From contig CAMZKZ010000050.1 of the NCBI GenBank assembly GCA_947311645.1, forward strand, positions 1 to 5,082: 5,082 nucleotides of DNA, read 5' to 3'. Positions 1 to 5,082 of this stretch are shown piece after piece (position 1 is the stretch's first letter; each line of letters opens with the position of its first letter). The position numbers and the translations under genes are program-made. Under the pieces are notes generated by a model. That model searched no databases and was not told the DNA's origin. It saw nothing but the letters and a program-made list of their open reading frames with translations. The DNA is from an uncultured Candidatus Altimarinota bacterium. GTDB lineage: Bacteria > Patescibacteriota > Gracilibacteria > CAIRYL01.

Positions 1-525
1 AAGATTTCTCTCTCGATACATTGTTTCTTGACTCGCAATTCCGTGAAATTTTTCTGGCATTGGTCGTAATGCTTTCGCCAGAAATCGAACCGTTTTTACA
101 AACAGTGTTTTTTCTCCGTGATTCGTCTCAAACATTTCTCCGGTAAGTCCGATAAAATCTCCTAAATCGACTAATTTTTCTATGAATTTCGCAGGAGATT
201 TTTGTGTTTCATCAAGATTTTCTACTGAAAATTGGTCTTTTTGAAAACATACTTGTAGCCGTCCATGCTCATCTTGAATTTGCCCAAAGGCAAGTTTTCC
301 CATAGACCGATATAAAACAACTCGCCCTGCAATAGAAATTTCTGGATGTGCATTTTCCTGAATTTCTTTAATATTTCTCAATTCTGTTTTTTCTGCATTT
401 TCCAAAATTTCCGTTGTAGTATTCGAAATAGAAAATTTTGTTTTTGCATAAGGAGCTATCCCCAATTCTTTCATTTCATTTATTTTTCTGATTCGTTCTT
501 GGATAAGTGGATCTGAATAAGACAT
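1..525 (-). CDS. lysS: Lysyl-tRNA synthetase, class II, N-terminal 175 residues (3' part beyond window)
   Basis: This enzyme charges tRNA-Lys with lysine using ATP in the cytoplasm. The visible 175 residues read without interruption from the ATG at 525 to the window edge. They start with a short helical segment (about 1-60), then the OB-fold anticodon-binding domain (about 62-155) with the family signatures GRVVLYRSMGKLAFGQIQD (67-85) and DLGDFIGLTGEMF (120-132). The linker to the catalytic domain reads KALRPMPEKFHG (151-162), which is typical of LysS and separates it from AspS and AsnS. Motifs 1-3 of the catalytic domain lie outside the window. No Shine-Dalgarno sequence precedes the ATG. 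The gene is preceded by a 150-base leader that looks like a lysine-codon attenuator, with its terminator hairpin ending 25 bases before the ATG. Identification is firm; whether the rest of the gene is intact cannot be seen. Confidence 0.95.
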   Translation of the reverse strand, partial: MSYSDPLIQERIRKINEMKELGIAPYAKTKFSISNTTTEILENAEKTELRNIKEIQENAHPEISIAGRVVLYRSMGKLAFGQIQDEHGRLQVCFQKDQFSVENLDETQKSPAKFIEKLVDLGDFIGLTGEMFETNHGEKTLFVKTVRFLAKALRPMPEKFHGIASQETMYRERNL

Positions 526-531
526 GTGTGA

Positions 532-537
532 AGTATA
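532..537 (-). promoter_or_regulatory. Possible -10 box close to lysS (TATACT)
   Basis: TATACT on the minus strand lies seven bases before the lysS ATG at 525, so transcription from it would start at or next to the ATG and give a leaderless message. The position 17 bases upstream falls inside the terminator hairpin and reads AAGATT, which is a poor -35 box. It could be a basal promoter that bypasses the attenuator, or chance in AT-rich DNA. Confidence 0.25.
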
Positions 538-549
538 AAATAATAATGT

Positions 550-590
550 AAAAAAATCTTTCACTCTGCTAAAAAGTGAAAGATTTTTTT
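550..590 (-). terminator. Terminator-like hairpin in the lysS leader
   Basis: The arms at 575-590 and 550-565 are perfect 16-base inverted repeats (minus-strand AAAAAAATCTTTCACT and AGTGAAAGATTTTTTT) around a 9-base loop. The transcript of the 3' arm ends in seven U. The stem is mostly A-U with a few G-C pairs, so its U-run is also part of the stem. It lies downstream of the 150-residue gene and just before lysS. It can therefore end transcripts from upstream genes and also act as the regulated terminator of the lysS leader. Because the arms are symmetric it could also work on the plus strand, but no plus-strand gene ends here. Confidence 0.75.
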
Positions 591-640
591 ATGGTTACAA
601 AAGAAAAACTCACTTTTTATAGATAAAAGTGTTTCTTCTT
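550..640 (-). promoter_or_regulatory. Predicted lysine-codon attenuator of lysS: alternating hairpins A:B, B:C, C:D
   Basis: Four segments on the minus strand can pair in alternative ways. A (640-623) pairs with B (620-601): the core CACTTTT/AAAAGTG is extended by AAGAAGAA pairing with TTTTTCTT, so the Lys codons themselves form the base of this stem. B (619-609) also pairs with C (580-570) over 11 contiguous pairs including one G-U, an antiterminator. C (590-575) pairs with D (565-550) over 16 pairs, the terminator. A ribosome stalled at AAG AAG AAA would mask A, free B to hold C, and let RNA polymerase reach lysS. A ribosome that runs to the stop codon at 617-619, inside B, would leave C free for D. 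The pairings are seen directly; the mechanism is inferred from trp and pheM-pheST attenuators. The AT-rich context raises the chance of accidental pairing. Confidence 0.6.
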
Positions 641-682
641 GTTTACAGCGTATGCCGATACTATAGAGTGTAATGTATTCAT
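617..682 (-). CDS. Putative lysS leader peptide, 21 residues with a Lys-Lys-Lys run
   Basis: The frame runs from ATG at 682 to TAA at 619-617. The peptide begins MNTLHSIVSAYAVN, continues with three consecutive lysines (AAG AAG AAA, 640-632), and ends HFYL. The likely transcription start, about seven bases after the TATATT box, falls on or next to this ATG, so the message would be leaderless; there is no Shine-Dalgarno sequence. The Lys run sits in the first arm of hairpin A:B and the stop codon lies at the start of arm B, as expected for a leader peptide whose translation decides between terminator and antiterminator. The downstream gene is lysyl-tRNA synthetase, so the codon matches the pathway. 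A run of three lysines is not rare in AT-rich DNA, so the case rests on the combination of promoter, ATG, codons and hairpins. Confidence 0.6.
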   Translation of the reverse strand: MNTLHSIVSAYAVNKKKHFYL

Positions 683-689
683 CACTACA

Positions 690-719
690 AATATACCATA
701 ATATTTATGAGAGTTTCAA
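690..719 (-). promoter_or_regulatory. Predicted promoter of the lysS leader
   Basis: On the minus strand TTGAAA (719-714) is followed after 18 bases by TATATT (695-690), with a TG one base before it (TGG-TATATT), an extended -10 form. The expected start is near 683, just before or at the leader-peptide ATG at 682. The -35 box begins five bases after the stop codon of the upstream 150-residue gene. Confidence 0.6.
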
Positions 720-724
720 TATGT

Positions 725-1177
725 TTATTTTTTTTCTGCAGCCATCATTGCATCAACTATTTTTTTTTGCTCAGCTTTTTTTTCTGCAGCTTTTTTTTGC
801 TCAGCAAGTTTATTAACGTGCTTTACCACATCATGATACAATCTTTCACCAGATAGAAGAGCGTCATTATTGAATATTTCCTTATCTTCAATATTCATAA
901 CCCCATCCAAATGAGAAGAAGCACCATCAACACCAGAGAATACTACTTTCTCTGTCTGTTTATCTTTACACTCCAAGTGCAATCCAGCACGTTCCTCATT
1001 AGTATTCTTAATTTTTACACCTACTGGCTTTATCGCACACAAAGAATTACCAATATCTATCCGTAATTCTTTCTTTCTTGTTATTAAATGATTATATGCA
1101 TTGATTGCTGCTGTTCTTAGTTTTTGTCGTTTTTTGTCAGCCTCTATTGGTTGAGTCCATACTTTAACATCTTCCAT
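725..1177 (-). CDS. Hypothetical lysine-rich protein with repeat-built C-terminal helix (150 aa)
   Basis: I do not recognise this protein. It is soluble in appearance, with no signal peptide or membrane segment. Residues 1-45 are charged and probably helical. Residues 46-95 look more like a mixed fold (CAIKPVGVKIKN, HLECKDKQTEKVVFSGVDG). Residues 110-150 are strongly helical and end in five-residue units AEQKK, AAEKK, AEQKK (125-139) and AAEKK (146-150), likely a coiled-coil or a basic tail able to bind nucleic acid. The units are encoded by 15-bp tandem repeats each holding a run of eight A. It has its own strong promoter candidate at 1217-1245, an ATG at 1177 without a Shine-Dalgarno sequence, and a TAA stop. 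The lysS leader promoter begins right after that stop. The frame is convincing because of the well-placed promoter and neighbours; function is unknown. Confidence 0.75.
   Translation of the reverse strand: MEDVKVWTQPIEADKKRQKLRTAAINAYNHLITRKKELRIDIGNSLCAIKPVGVKIKNTNEERAGLHLECKDKQTEKVVFSGVDGASSHLDGVMNIEDKEIFNNDALLSGERLYHDVVKHVNKLAEQKKAAEKKAEQKKIVDAMMAAEKK
728..805 (-). repeat. 15-bp repeats inside the 150-aa gene (three tandem copies plus one)
   Basis: On the plus strand each unit is eight T followed by GCTCAGC or CTGCAGC. Copies lie back to back at 761-775, 776-790 and 791-805, with another at 728-742. The copies at 761 and 791 are identical, as are those at 728 and 776. Each encodes A-[EA]-[QE]-K-K, so copy-number change would keep the frame, while slippage in an A8 run would shift it. 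Confidence 0.9.
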
Positions 1178-1216
1178 AATTACATTTGTTTATATTTATT
1201 TATCTAACACAAAAAC

Positions 1217-1245
1217 ATAATAACAATATTATTTTCAAAAGTCAA
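1217..1245 (-). promoter_or_regulatory. Strong sigma-70-like promoter before the 150-aa gene
   Basis: On the minus strand TTGACT (1245-1240) is separated by exactly 17 bases from TATTAT (1222-1217). The expected start near 1210 gives a leader of about 33 bases to the ATG at 1177, with no Shine-Dalgarno sequence in it. The -35 box abuts the elp3 stop codon (1246-1248). The gap 1178-1245 has no hairpin terminator for elp3, so read-through from elp3 is possible. Confidence 0.7.
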
Positions 1246-3729
1246 CTACAACTCTTTCACCATATATCCACACACTTCTTCATATCCCCATTTTCTATAA
1301 TATTCTCGCGTACCAATACCTGCAATAATAACCATTTTTTCTTTTTTCCACTCTTCACGAGCTATAACTTCCGCTTTTTCTATAAGCTTTCGCCCAAGCC
1401 CCCTATGCTGTCCTCCTTCTTCTGACCCATCTCCCTCTCCAACAGAAATCTCCGAACCATAACTATGCACTTCTCGAATAAGTGCAGAATGTGTAAGCAC
1501 ATCTCTAAAGGCTTCATTTTTAATACTTTCAGCACTTCCATCACTTGGATTTCGCAAACGCAACAACGCAAAAAGTTGCGATTCATCTTCACTTTCAAAA
1601 CTTAAAAACACTTCCTCTCCTTCCGATGCATCATAGTTTCTTCTTTTTAAAACAGGCTTTTCTGCTTTTTTCTCTGAAAATCCAACCTCTCGCGAACGAA
1701 TATCGCGAAACAAATTTTTTGCTTTTTCCTTTAAATTATATTCTTCATAAAACTCTTTTCCAACAATTTCTAATAATTTCTTTGGCTGTTCTTGTAAAAT
1801 TTGCCGTAGATTAGAAAATTTTGCACCATCTAAAATATTTGTAGCAGGAATATCTCGCATTAACCGCATAATTCGTGTCCATTCAGGAACAAATGCTTGA
1901 AATTGTATCAATAATCGTACCAATTCTTTATCATGCAATGGTTCAAAATTGCCTGCATTCCAAATACCTTCTAACTCAGAAGTGGGAAGTACCATACATG
2001 GATAAATTTTAATAAAATCTGGACGAAAATCTGGATTTTCAAAAACTTCTTTCATCATTTCTAAATCTTTTTCGGGAGTAGAACCCGGTAATCCCGGCAT
2101 AAGATGAAAACATACTTTAAACCCAAAATCTTTCATTTTTTTCATTGCGTTTATCACTTGTTTTCGCCCATGTCCACGCTTTGTAATTTTTTGAATATCA
2201 TCATGAAGTGTTTGTACTCCCACTTCTATACGAGTACATCCATAATTTCGCATTCGTATCAATTCGTCTTCGTTTATAAAATCTGGACGCGTTTCAAGTG
2301 TTAAACCAATAACACGATGTGTTGCTGTTTCATTTTCTTTTTGCAATTCATACAAAGTGTTAACAGGAGCATCTTGCATCTGTTCAATTTCTTCAAGGGT
2401 TATAATTTTTGTAGAAAACTCATCTGATTTTTTCAATACAATCTCTCCCTCTTGTCGCCCTGCTTTAATATGAGATTCATCTATGTCTACAATCTTTTCA
2501 AGATCACGAATAGATGCACATATTCTAAATATAGAAAGATTTTCTTTTTCATTATATTCTGATAATTCTTGAGCTGTAAAAATTTTCCCCCATCCTGCTG
2601 CAATAGTTTTCACTCCTGCATTTTTTCCTTCTTTCATATCAGAAACAGTATCTCCAATAAAAAATGTTTTATTTGCATCTTGTTTATATTTCTTCAAAAT
2701 ATCTTTCATTGCTTCACTTTTTGCAATTTTTGATTCTCTTCCTATAACCTCTTTAAATAATCCAGAAATAAAATGTTTTTTCAAAAATTTATCAATAACT
2801 CTTTTTTGATTTGCCGAAACAATTACGAGATCAAAATATTGAGAAAGTGTTTGTATTACCGGTACTACATCCGAAAAAAGTGAAACTTCCTCACAATATT
2901 TTTCTTCTTCTACATTTGATAATTTTTCTTGTACCACATCTGCCCCTTCAAAATTCCACACATCATGCTGTGTAAAAATAGATTTTACTCCATCTGCTGT
3001 AATATCAACTCCTGCTTCTTGCAAAAATTGTATAGAATTTCCAAAAACAAAATCATATGAATCTGCAATAACTCCATCAAAATCTATAAAGAAAACAGGC
3101 TTTACTTTATTTCGAACTCCATCATTTACTGCATTTTTTTCTTCTCCCAAAGCAGGTATATCAAAACTATTTGCTGCTTCATAAATATTTTTTATATACC
3201 AATTTTGATATGTTTTTGGCAAAAAACTCCATGTTCCCCCCATCACAATAATTTCAAGCTTACTTGCAGGATGTCCTGATTCTGTAAGGGAAATAATTCG
3301 ATTTTTTACTTGATCAAATGGATCAAAGTTGTTTCGCAATGCACGCGCAGCTGCAGGCTGATTTTTCATATAACTTTTTGGCATTCTGTCTTCTGTAGGA
3401 CAATATGTACATTTCCCAGGACATTCAAATGGTTTTGTAAGCATTCCAATTGGAGAAACCCCAGACTGTGTTCGCACTGCTCGCTTTTGAATTACCGATA
3501 ATAAACTCTCTGGAATCTCAATATTATGTTTTTGTGCAACAACAATCAGTTCTCGATTTTTAAGAGTTGGAATATTATGCAATTGTGCAAAATGATTTTT
3601 TCGTGCTTCCAATTTTTTTATATTTCGTGGAATATCTGAAAGTAAGTCTTTTAAAAATAAAAGACTTTCTTTTTCATACTCTAAAACTTGGTGTTTATTA
3701 AAATTAATATATTTTTTTATGTGAGACAT
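1246..3729 (-). CDS. elp3: Elp3-type tRNA wobble-uridine radical SAM/acetyltransferase with an inserted HAD phosphatase domain (827 aa)
   Basis: Elp3 uses S-adenosylmethionine and acetyl-CoA to begin carboxymethylation at C5 of wobble uridine 34 in tRNA. Numbering is from the Met at 3729. Residues 1-100 form the N-terminal tRNA-facing region. The radical SAM domain starts with PFECPGKCTYCP (C103, C107, C110: Cys-x3-Cys-x2-Cys for the 4Fe-4S cluster), then VMGGT (162-166). Elp3 sequence resumes at about 456 with LYELQKENETA, GLTLETRPD (475-483), YGCTRIEVGVQ and MPGLPG. The C-terminal GNAT domain (about 690-827) has the acetyl-CoA loop QHRGLG (774-779) and the ending TREYYRKWGYEEV...YMVKEL. Between about 190 and 455 sits a complete HAD hydrolase. 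The frame is open upstream to an ATG at 3822, but that would add 31 hydrophobic, non-Elp3 residues overlapping nrnA, so 3729 is preferred although it lacks a Shine-Dalgarno sequence. It lies 46 bases after nrnA, probably in one operon. The Elp3 assignment is firm. Confidence 0.95.
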   Translation of the reverse strand: MSHIKKYINFNKHQVLEYEKESLLFLKDLLSDIPRNIKKLEARKNHFAQLHNIPTLKNRELIVVAQKHNIEIPESLLSVIQKRAVRTQSGVSPIGMLTKPFECPGKCTYCPTEDRMPKSYMKNQPAAARALRNNFDPFDQVKNRIISLTESGHPASKLEIIVMGGTWSFLPKTYQNWYIKNIYEAANSFDIPALGEEKNAVNDGVRNKVKPVFFIDFDGVIADSYDFVFGNSIQFLQEAGVDITADGVKSIFTQHDVWNFEGADVVQEKLSNVEEEKYCEEVSLFSDVVPVIQTLSQYFDLVIVSANQKRVIDKFLKKHFISGLFKEVIGRESKIAKSEAMKDILKKYKQDANKTFFIGDTVSDMKEGKNAGVKTIAAGWGKIFTAQELSEYNEKENLSIFRICASIRDLEKIVDIDESHIKAGRQEGEIVLKKSDEFSTKIITLEEIEQMQDAPVNTLYELQKENETATHRVIGLTLETRPDFINEDELIRMRNYGCTRIEVGVQTLHDDIQKITKRGHGRKQVINAMKKMKDFGFKVCFHLMPGLPGSTPEKDLEMMKEVFENPDFRPDFIKIYPCMVLPTSELEGIWNAGNFEPLHDKELVRLLIQFQAFVPEWTRIMRLMRDIPATNILDGAKFSNLRQILQEQPKKLLEIVGKEFYEEYNLKEKAKNLFRDIRSREVGFSEKKAEKPVLKRRNYDASEGEEVFLSFESEDESQLFALLRLRNPSDGSAESIKNEAFRDVLTHSALIREVHSYGSEISVGEGDGSEEGGQHRGLGRKLIEKAEVIAREEWKKEKMVIIAGIGTREYYRKWGYEEVCGYMVKEL
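2479..3102 (-). other. HAD-superfamily phosphatase domain inserted in Elp3
   Basis: This is residues 210-417 of the Elp3 protein (numbered from the Met at 3729), within an insert of roughly 265 residues (about 2365-3162). All four HAD motifs are present. Motif I is FFIDFDGVIADS, with nucleophile D216 and acid/base D218. Motif II is LVIVSAN, with S305. Motif III is a lysine in SKIAKSEAM, probably K337. Motif IV is FFIGDTVSDMKEGKNAGV, with D360 and D364. The stretch between motifs I and II (about 220-300) is helical, as in the C1-cap phosphoglycolate-phosphatase-like group. Linkers of about 20-40 polar residues flank it on both sides. The intact motifs suggest an active phosphatase; the substrate cannot be told from sequence. 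Confidence 0.93.
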
Positions 3730-3775
3730 ACAAAATGAAAAAATGAAAACATATAACGGAATACTACTCCATTTT

Positions 3776-4858
3776 TTACACAATTGAAACACTTCTAAAA
3801 TTTTCAGGATACCCTTCATCATTTTCTATTCTCCAGTCATACTCTGTTTTCAATTTCCCATGTATCGCAAATCCAGATGCTTTTTTATGCCCACCTCCAT
3901 CAAAAATTTTTGTAACTTCTGTTAAATCAACATCATCTCGTAGAGTTCTCATAGAACCTTTTACTTTTCCATCTTTTCGCTCTGTTAATAAAATAGAATA
4001 TAACGATTCTGGAACTGCATTTAAATAATCAACAACTCCCGTTAAATCATCAAGCCCAGATTTGGTTTGCTGAAAATCGAAATGTGTTACAAAAGAAGAA
4101 GTCGCACCTTCTTTATTTTGCGAGATACGTGATAAAATCCTTCCCCATAATTTTAATTTTTCAAATGATTTTGTTTGAAAAATATTTTTAGAAATTGCTT
4201 TTAAATTTGCCCCTTTGCTCAATAAAAAACTTGCCTCTGCAAATGTTTCTGCAGTTGCGTTTGAATGCAACAATGAACCTGTATCTGTATATAATCCCAT
4301 TTGCAAACATGTTGCCATTTCTGGTGTAATTTCCCACTGCAATGCTCGCAAAATTTTAGAAACCATTATAGTTGTAGATGCAACCGTTCCAATAACAATA
4401 TTTACATCTCCATATATTTCATTTGAAACATGATGATCGATATTTATAAGTGGGATTTTGTGTTTAATTTTTGGATTTTCTATTGTTTGATTAAATAATT
4501 CTGGATATGTTTCATGCAATCCAAACATTTTATAGGTTCCTCCATCTAAACAAATCGCTAAATCATATTGAGATGGTTCAAAAATAGACACATACTCTAA
4601 TGCTTTTTCTGTGAAATGAAATTCAGTTGGAAGTGGATCTGTATCAAAAAGTGTTACTGTTTTTCCAAATTTTTCTAAAACATGTGCCAATGCCATAGCA
4701 CTTCCAGAAGTATCTCCATCTGGCCGCTGATGCGAAATCAATACAATATTTTGTGCATTTTTCACCAAAGTATACATTGCTTTCAGTTCTTTTTTAAACC
4801 GAATCTCAAATTCTCTATCTACTCTACTCAACACATTATTTTCTTTATTTTCAAACAT
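3776..4858 (-). CDS. nrnA: DHH/DHHA1 phosphoesterase, NrnA-type oligoribonuclease/pAp phosphatase (360 aa)
   Basis: NrnA-type enzymes degrade RNA fragments of a few nucleotides to mononucleotides and often also dephosphorylate pAp; they act in the cytoplasm with Mn2+. The DHH domain shows HQRPDGDTSGS (H43, D47, D49), the aspartate of ICLDGG (D105), IDHHVSN (D141, H142, H143) and YTDTG (D192), which together bind the metals. The DHHA1 domain (about 255-340) ends with FDGGGHKKASGFAIHG, whose GGGH (321-324) binds the substrate phosphate. The length is slightly above the family norm of 310-330 because of about 27 charged N-terminal residues and a short C-terminal tail. Met28 (4777) is an alternative start. 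The ATG at 4858 has no Shine-Dalgarno sequence. The stop lies 46 bases before the preferred elp3 start, suggesting co-transcription. The family is certain; a choice among NrnA-like specificities is not possible from motifs alone. Confidence 0.92.
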   Translation of the reverse strand: MFENKENNVLSRVDREFEIRFKKELKAMYTLVKNAQNIVLISHQRPDGDTSGSAMALAHVLEKFGKTVTLFDTDPLPTEFHFTEKALEYVSIFEPSQYDLAICLDGGTYKMFGLHETYPELFNQTIENPKIKHKIPLINIDHHVSNEIYGDVNIVIGTVASTTIMVSKILRALQWEITPEMATCLQMGLYTDTGSLLHSNATAETFAEASFLLSKGANLKAISKNIFQTKSFEKLKLWGRILSRISQNKEGATSSFVTHFDFQQTKSGLDDLTGVVDYLNAVPESLYSILLTERKDGKVKGSMRTLRDDVDLTEVTKIFDGGGHKKASGFAIHGKLKTEYDWRIENDEGYPENFRSVSIV

Positions 4859-4888
4859 ATATTTTTCTAAAAAAATGTAATAATAATT

Positions 4889-4916
4889 TTTATACCTCTA
4901 TATATTTGTTTTTAAG
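4889..4916 (-). promoter_or_regulatory. Weak promoter candidate before nrnA
   Basis: On the minus strand CTTAAA (4916-4911) is followed after 16 bases by TATAAA (4894-4889), giving an expected start about 23 bases before the nrnA ATG. The whole gap 4859-4981 is very AT-rich with runs of seven to eight A or T, so such matches are expected by chance. No convincing terminator for the preceding helicase gene is visible in this gap. Confidence 0.3.
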
Positions 4917-4981
4917 ACCATATCTTTACATATTTTTTTATACTATGCAATAATTTTTTTTCGAAGCGAACATAAAAGGCT

Positions 4982-5082
4982 TTATCCACACCATACACAC
5001 TCTTCATTATCACACTCATTAAATACTCCTGATTGAATAGAAGAATACACACTTTCAATTTGTGATAATACTTTCTTTTTTG
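4982..5082 (-). CDS. C-terminal end of a UvrD/PcrA-like helicase or RecB-type PD-(D/E)XK nuclease (partial)
   Basis: Only the last 32 residues and the TAA stop are in the window (first full codon 5080-5078). They read KKKVLSQIESVYSSIQSG, then VFNECDNEECVWCG. The pattern of an amphipathic helix, a short 'sGvF' turn, and Cys-x4-Cys-x2-Cys at the very end resembles the C-terminus of UvrD-like helicases that carry a fused RecB/Cas4-like nuclease domain, where these cysteines may bind an iron-sulphur cluster or zinc. Such proteins act in DNA repair and recombination. The catalytic parts lie outside the window, so the helicase part is inferred from resemblance of this tail alone. Confidence 0.55.
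   Translation of the reverse strand, partial: KKKVLSQIESVYSSIQSGVFNECDNEECVWCG

Noticed and set aside
526..724. T-box or lysine riboswitch in the lysS leader
   Set aside because: The conserved T-box antiterminator sequence (AGGGUGGNACCGCG type) and the long multi-helix lysine riboswitch are absent; the leader is too short and AT-rich.
526..724. tRNA gene
   Set aside because: No GTTCGA-like T-arm or cloverleaf can be formed; the hairpins fit an attenuator better.
1186..1814. Plus-strand open frames opposite elp3 (for example 1186-1425 and 1545-1814)
   Set aside because: They are rich in Phe, His and Ile as expected for the reverse of Lys/Glu-rich coding sequence, and they overlap a firmly identified gene.
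2365..3162. Intein or mobile intron within elp3
   Set aside because: The insert carries HAD catalytic motifs, with no splicing or homing-endonuclease motifs, and the frame runs straight through.
3730..3822. Upstream extension of elp3 to the ATG at 3822
   Set aside because: It would add 31 residues rich in hydrophobic and cysteine residues, unlike Elp3, and overlap the nrnA coding end by 47 bases; the Met at 3729 starts a normal Elp3 N-terminus.
1246..4858. Alternative genetic code with TGA read as glycine
   Set aside because: The long frames contain many GGN glycine codons and no in-frame TGA. The visible stops are all TAA or TAG, but that is not enough to suggest recoding.
4859..4981. Terminator hairpin after the helicase gene (TTCG-CTT-CGAA followed by a run of A)
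   Set aside because: The stem has only four pairs and the minus-strand transcript has A, not U, after it.
4912..5019. 35-codon minus-strand frame with AGGAG six bases before its ATG
   Set aside because: The AGGAG lies in codons of the helicase C-terminus, other genes here do not use Shine-Dalgarno sequences, and the product resembles nothing known. It could be a small basic protein, but support is too thin.

Overview
This is an AT-rich, gene-dense window in which every supported gene reads on the minus strand. In transcription order (right to left) it holds the 3' end of a UvrD-type helicase/nuclease gene, an NrnA-type DHH phosphoesterase, a large Elp3 tRNA-modification enzyme with a complete HAD-type phosphatase inserted in its radical-SAM domain, an unrecognised 150-residue lysine-rich protein, a short leader region, and the 5' part of lysS (class II lysyl-tRNA synthetase). 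The gene style suggests a small-genome bacterium, possibly a CPR/Patescibacteria member: a bacterial Elp3, a UvrD-like C-terminus ending in a Cys-x4-Cys-x2-Cys motif, and short AT-rich gaps. This is inference from protein style; no marker gene fixes the lineage. The standard genetic code fits, because the long frames carry many glycines with no in-frame TGA.

Region by region: 4982-5082 is the helicase C-terminus. 4859-4981 is an AT-rich gap with only a weak promoter candidate. 3776-4858 is nrnA. 1246-3729 is the elp3-HAD fusion, 46 bases after nrnA and probably co-transcribed with it. 1178-1245 is a gap with a very good sigma-70-like promoter (TTGACT, 17 bases, TATTAT) that begins right after the elp3 stop codon. 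725-1177 is the unknown gene, whose C-terminus is built from 15-bp repeats. 526-724 is the leader of lysS. 1-525 is lysS, cut by the window edge.

The most interesting part is the lysS leader. On the minus strand it shows, in order: a promoter (TTGAAA, 18 bases, TGG-TATATT); an ATG about where transcription should begin; a 21-codon open frame with three consecutive lysine codons (AAG AAG AAA); and three mutually exclusive RNA pairings that end in a terminator-like hairpin with a U-run just before lysS. This is the layout of ribosome-mediated attenuation as in trp or pheM-pheST, here with Lys codons upstream of the enzyme that charges tRNA-Lys. It is a prediction from sequence alone, but the parts agree with one another.

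The second main point is the HAD domain inside Elp3. All its catalytic motifs are intact, and the Elp3 halves and the acetyltransferase domain also look intact. None of the starts chosen here has a convincing Shine-Dalgarno sequence. Most of the window concerns translation and RNA metabolism: tRNA charging, wobble-uridine modification and degradation of short RNAs.
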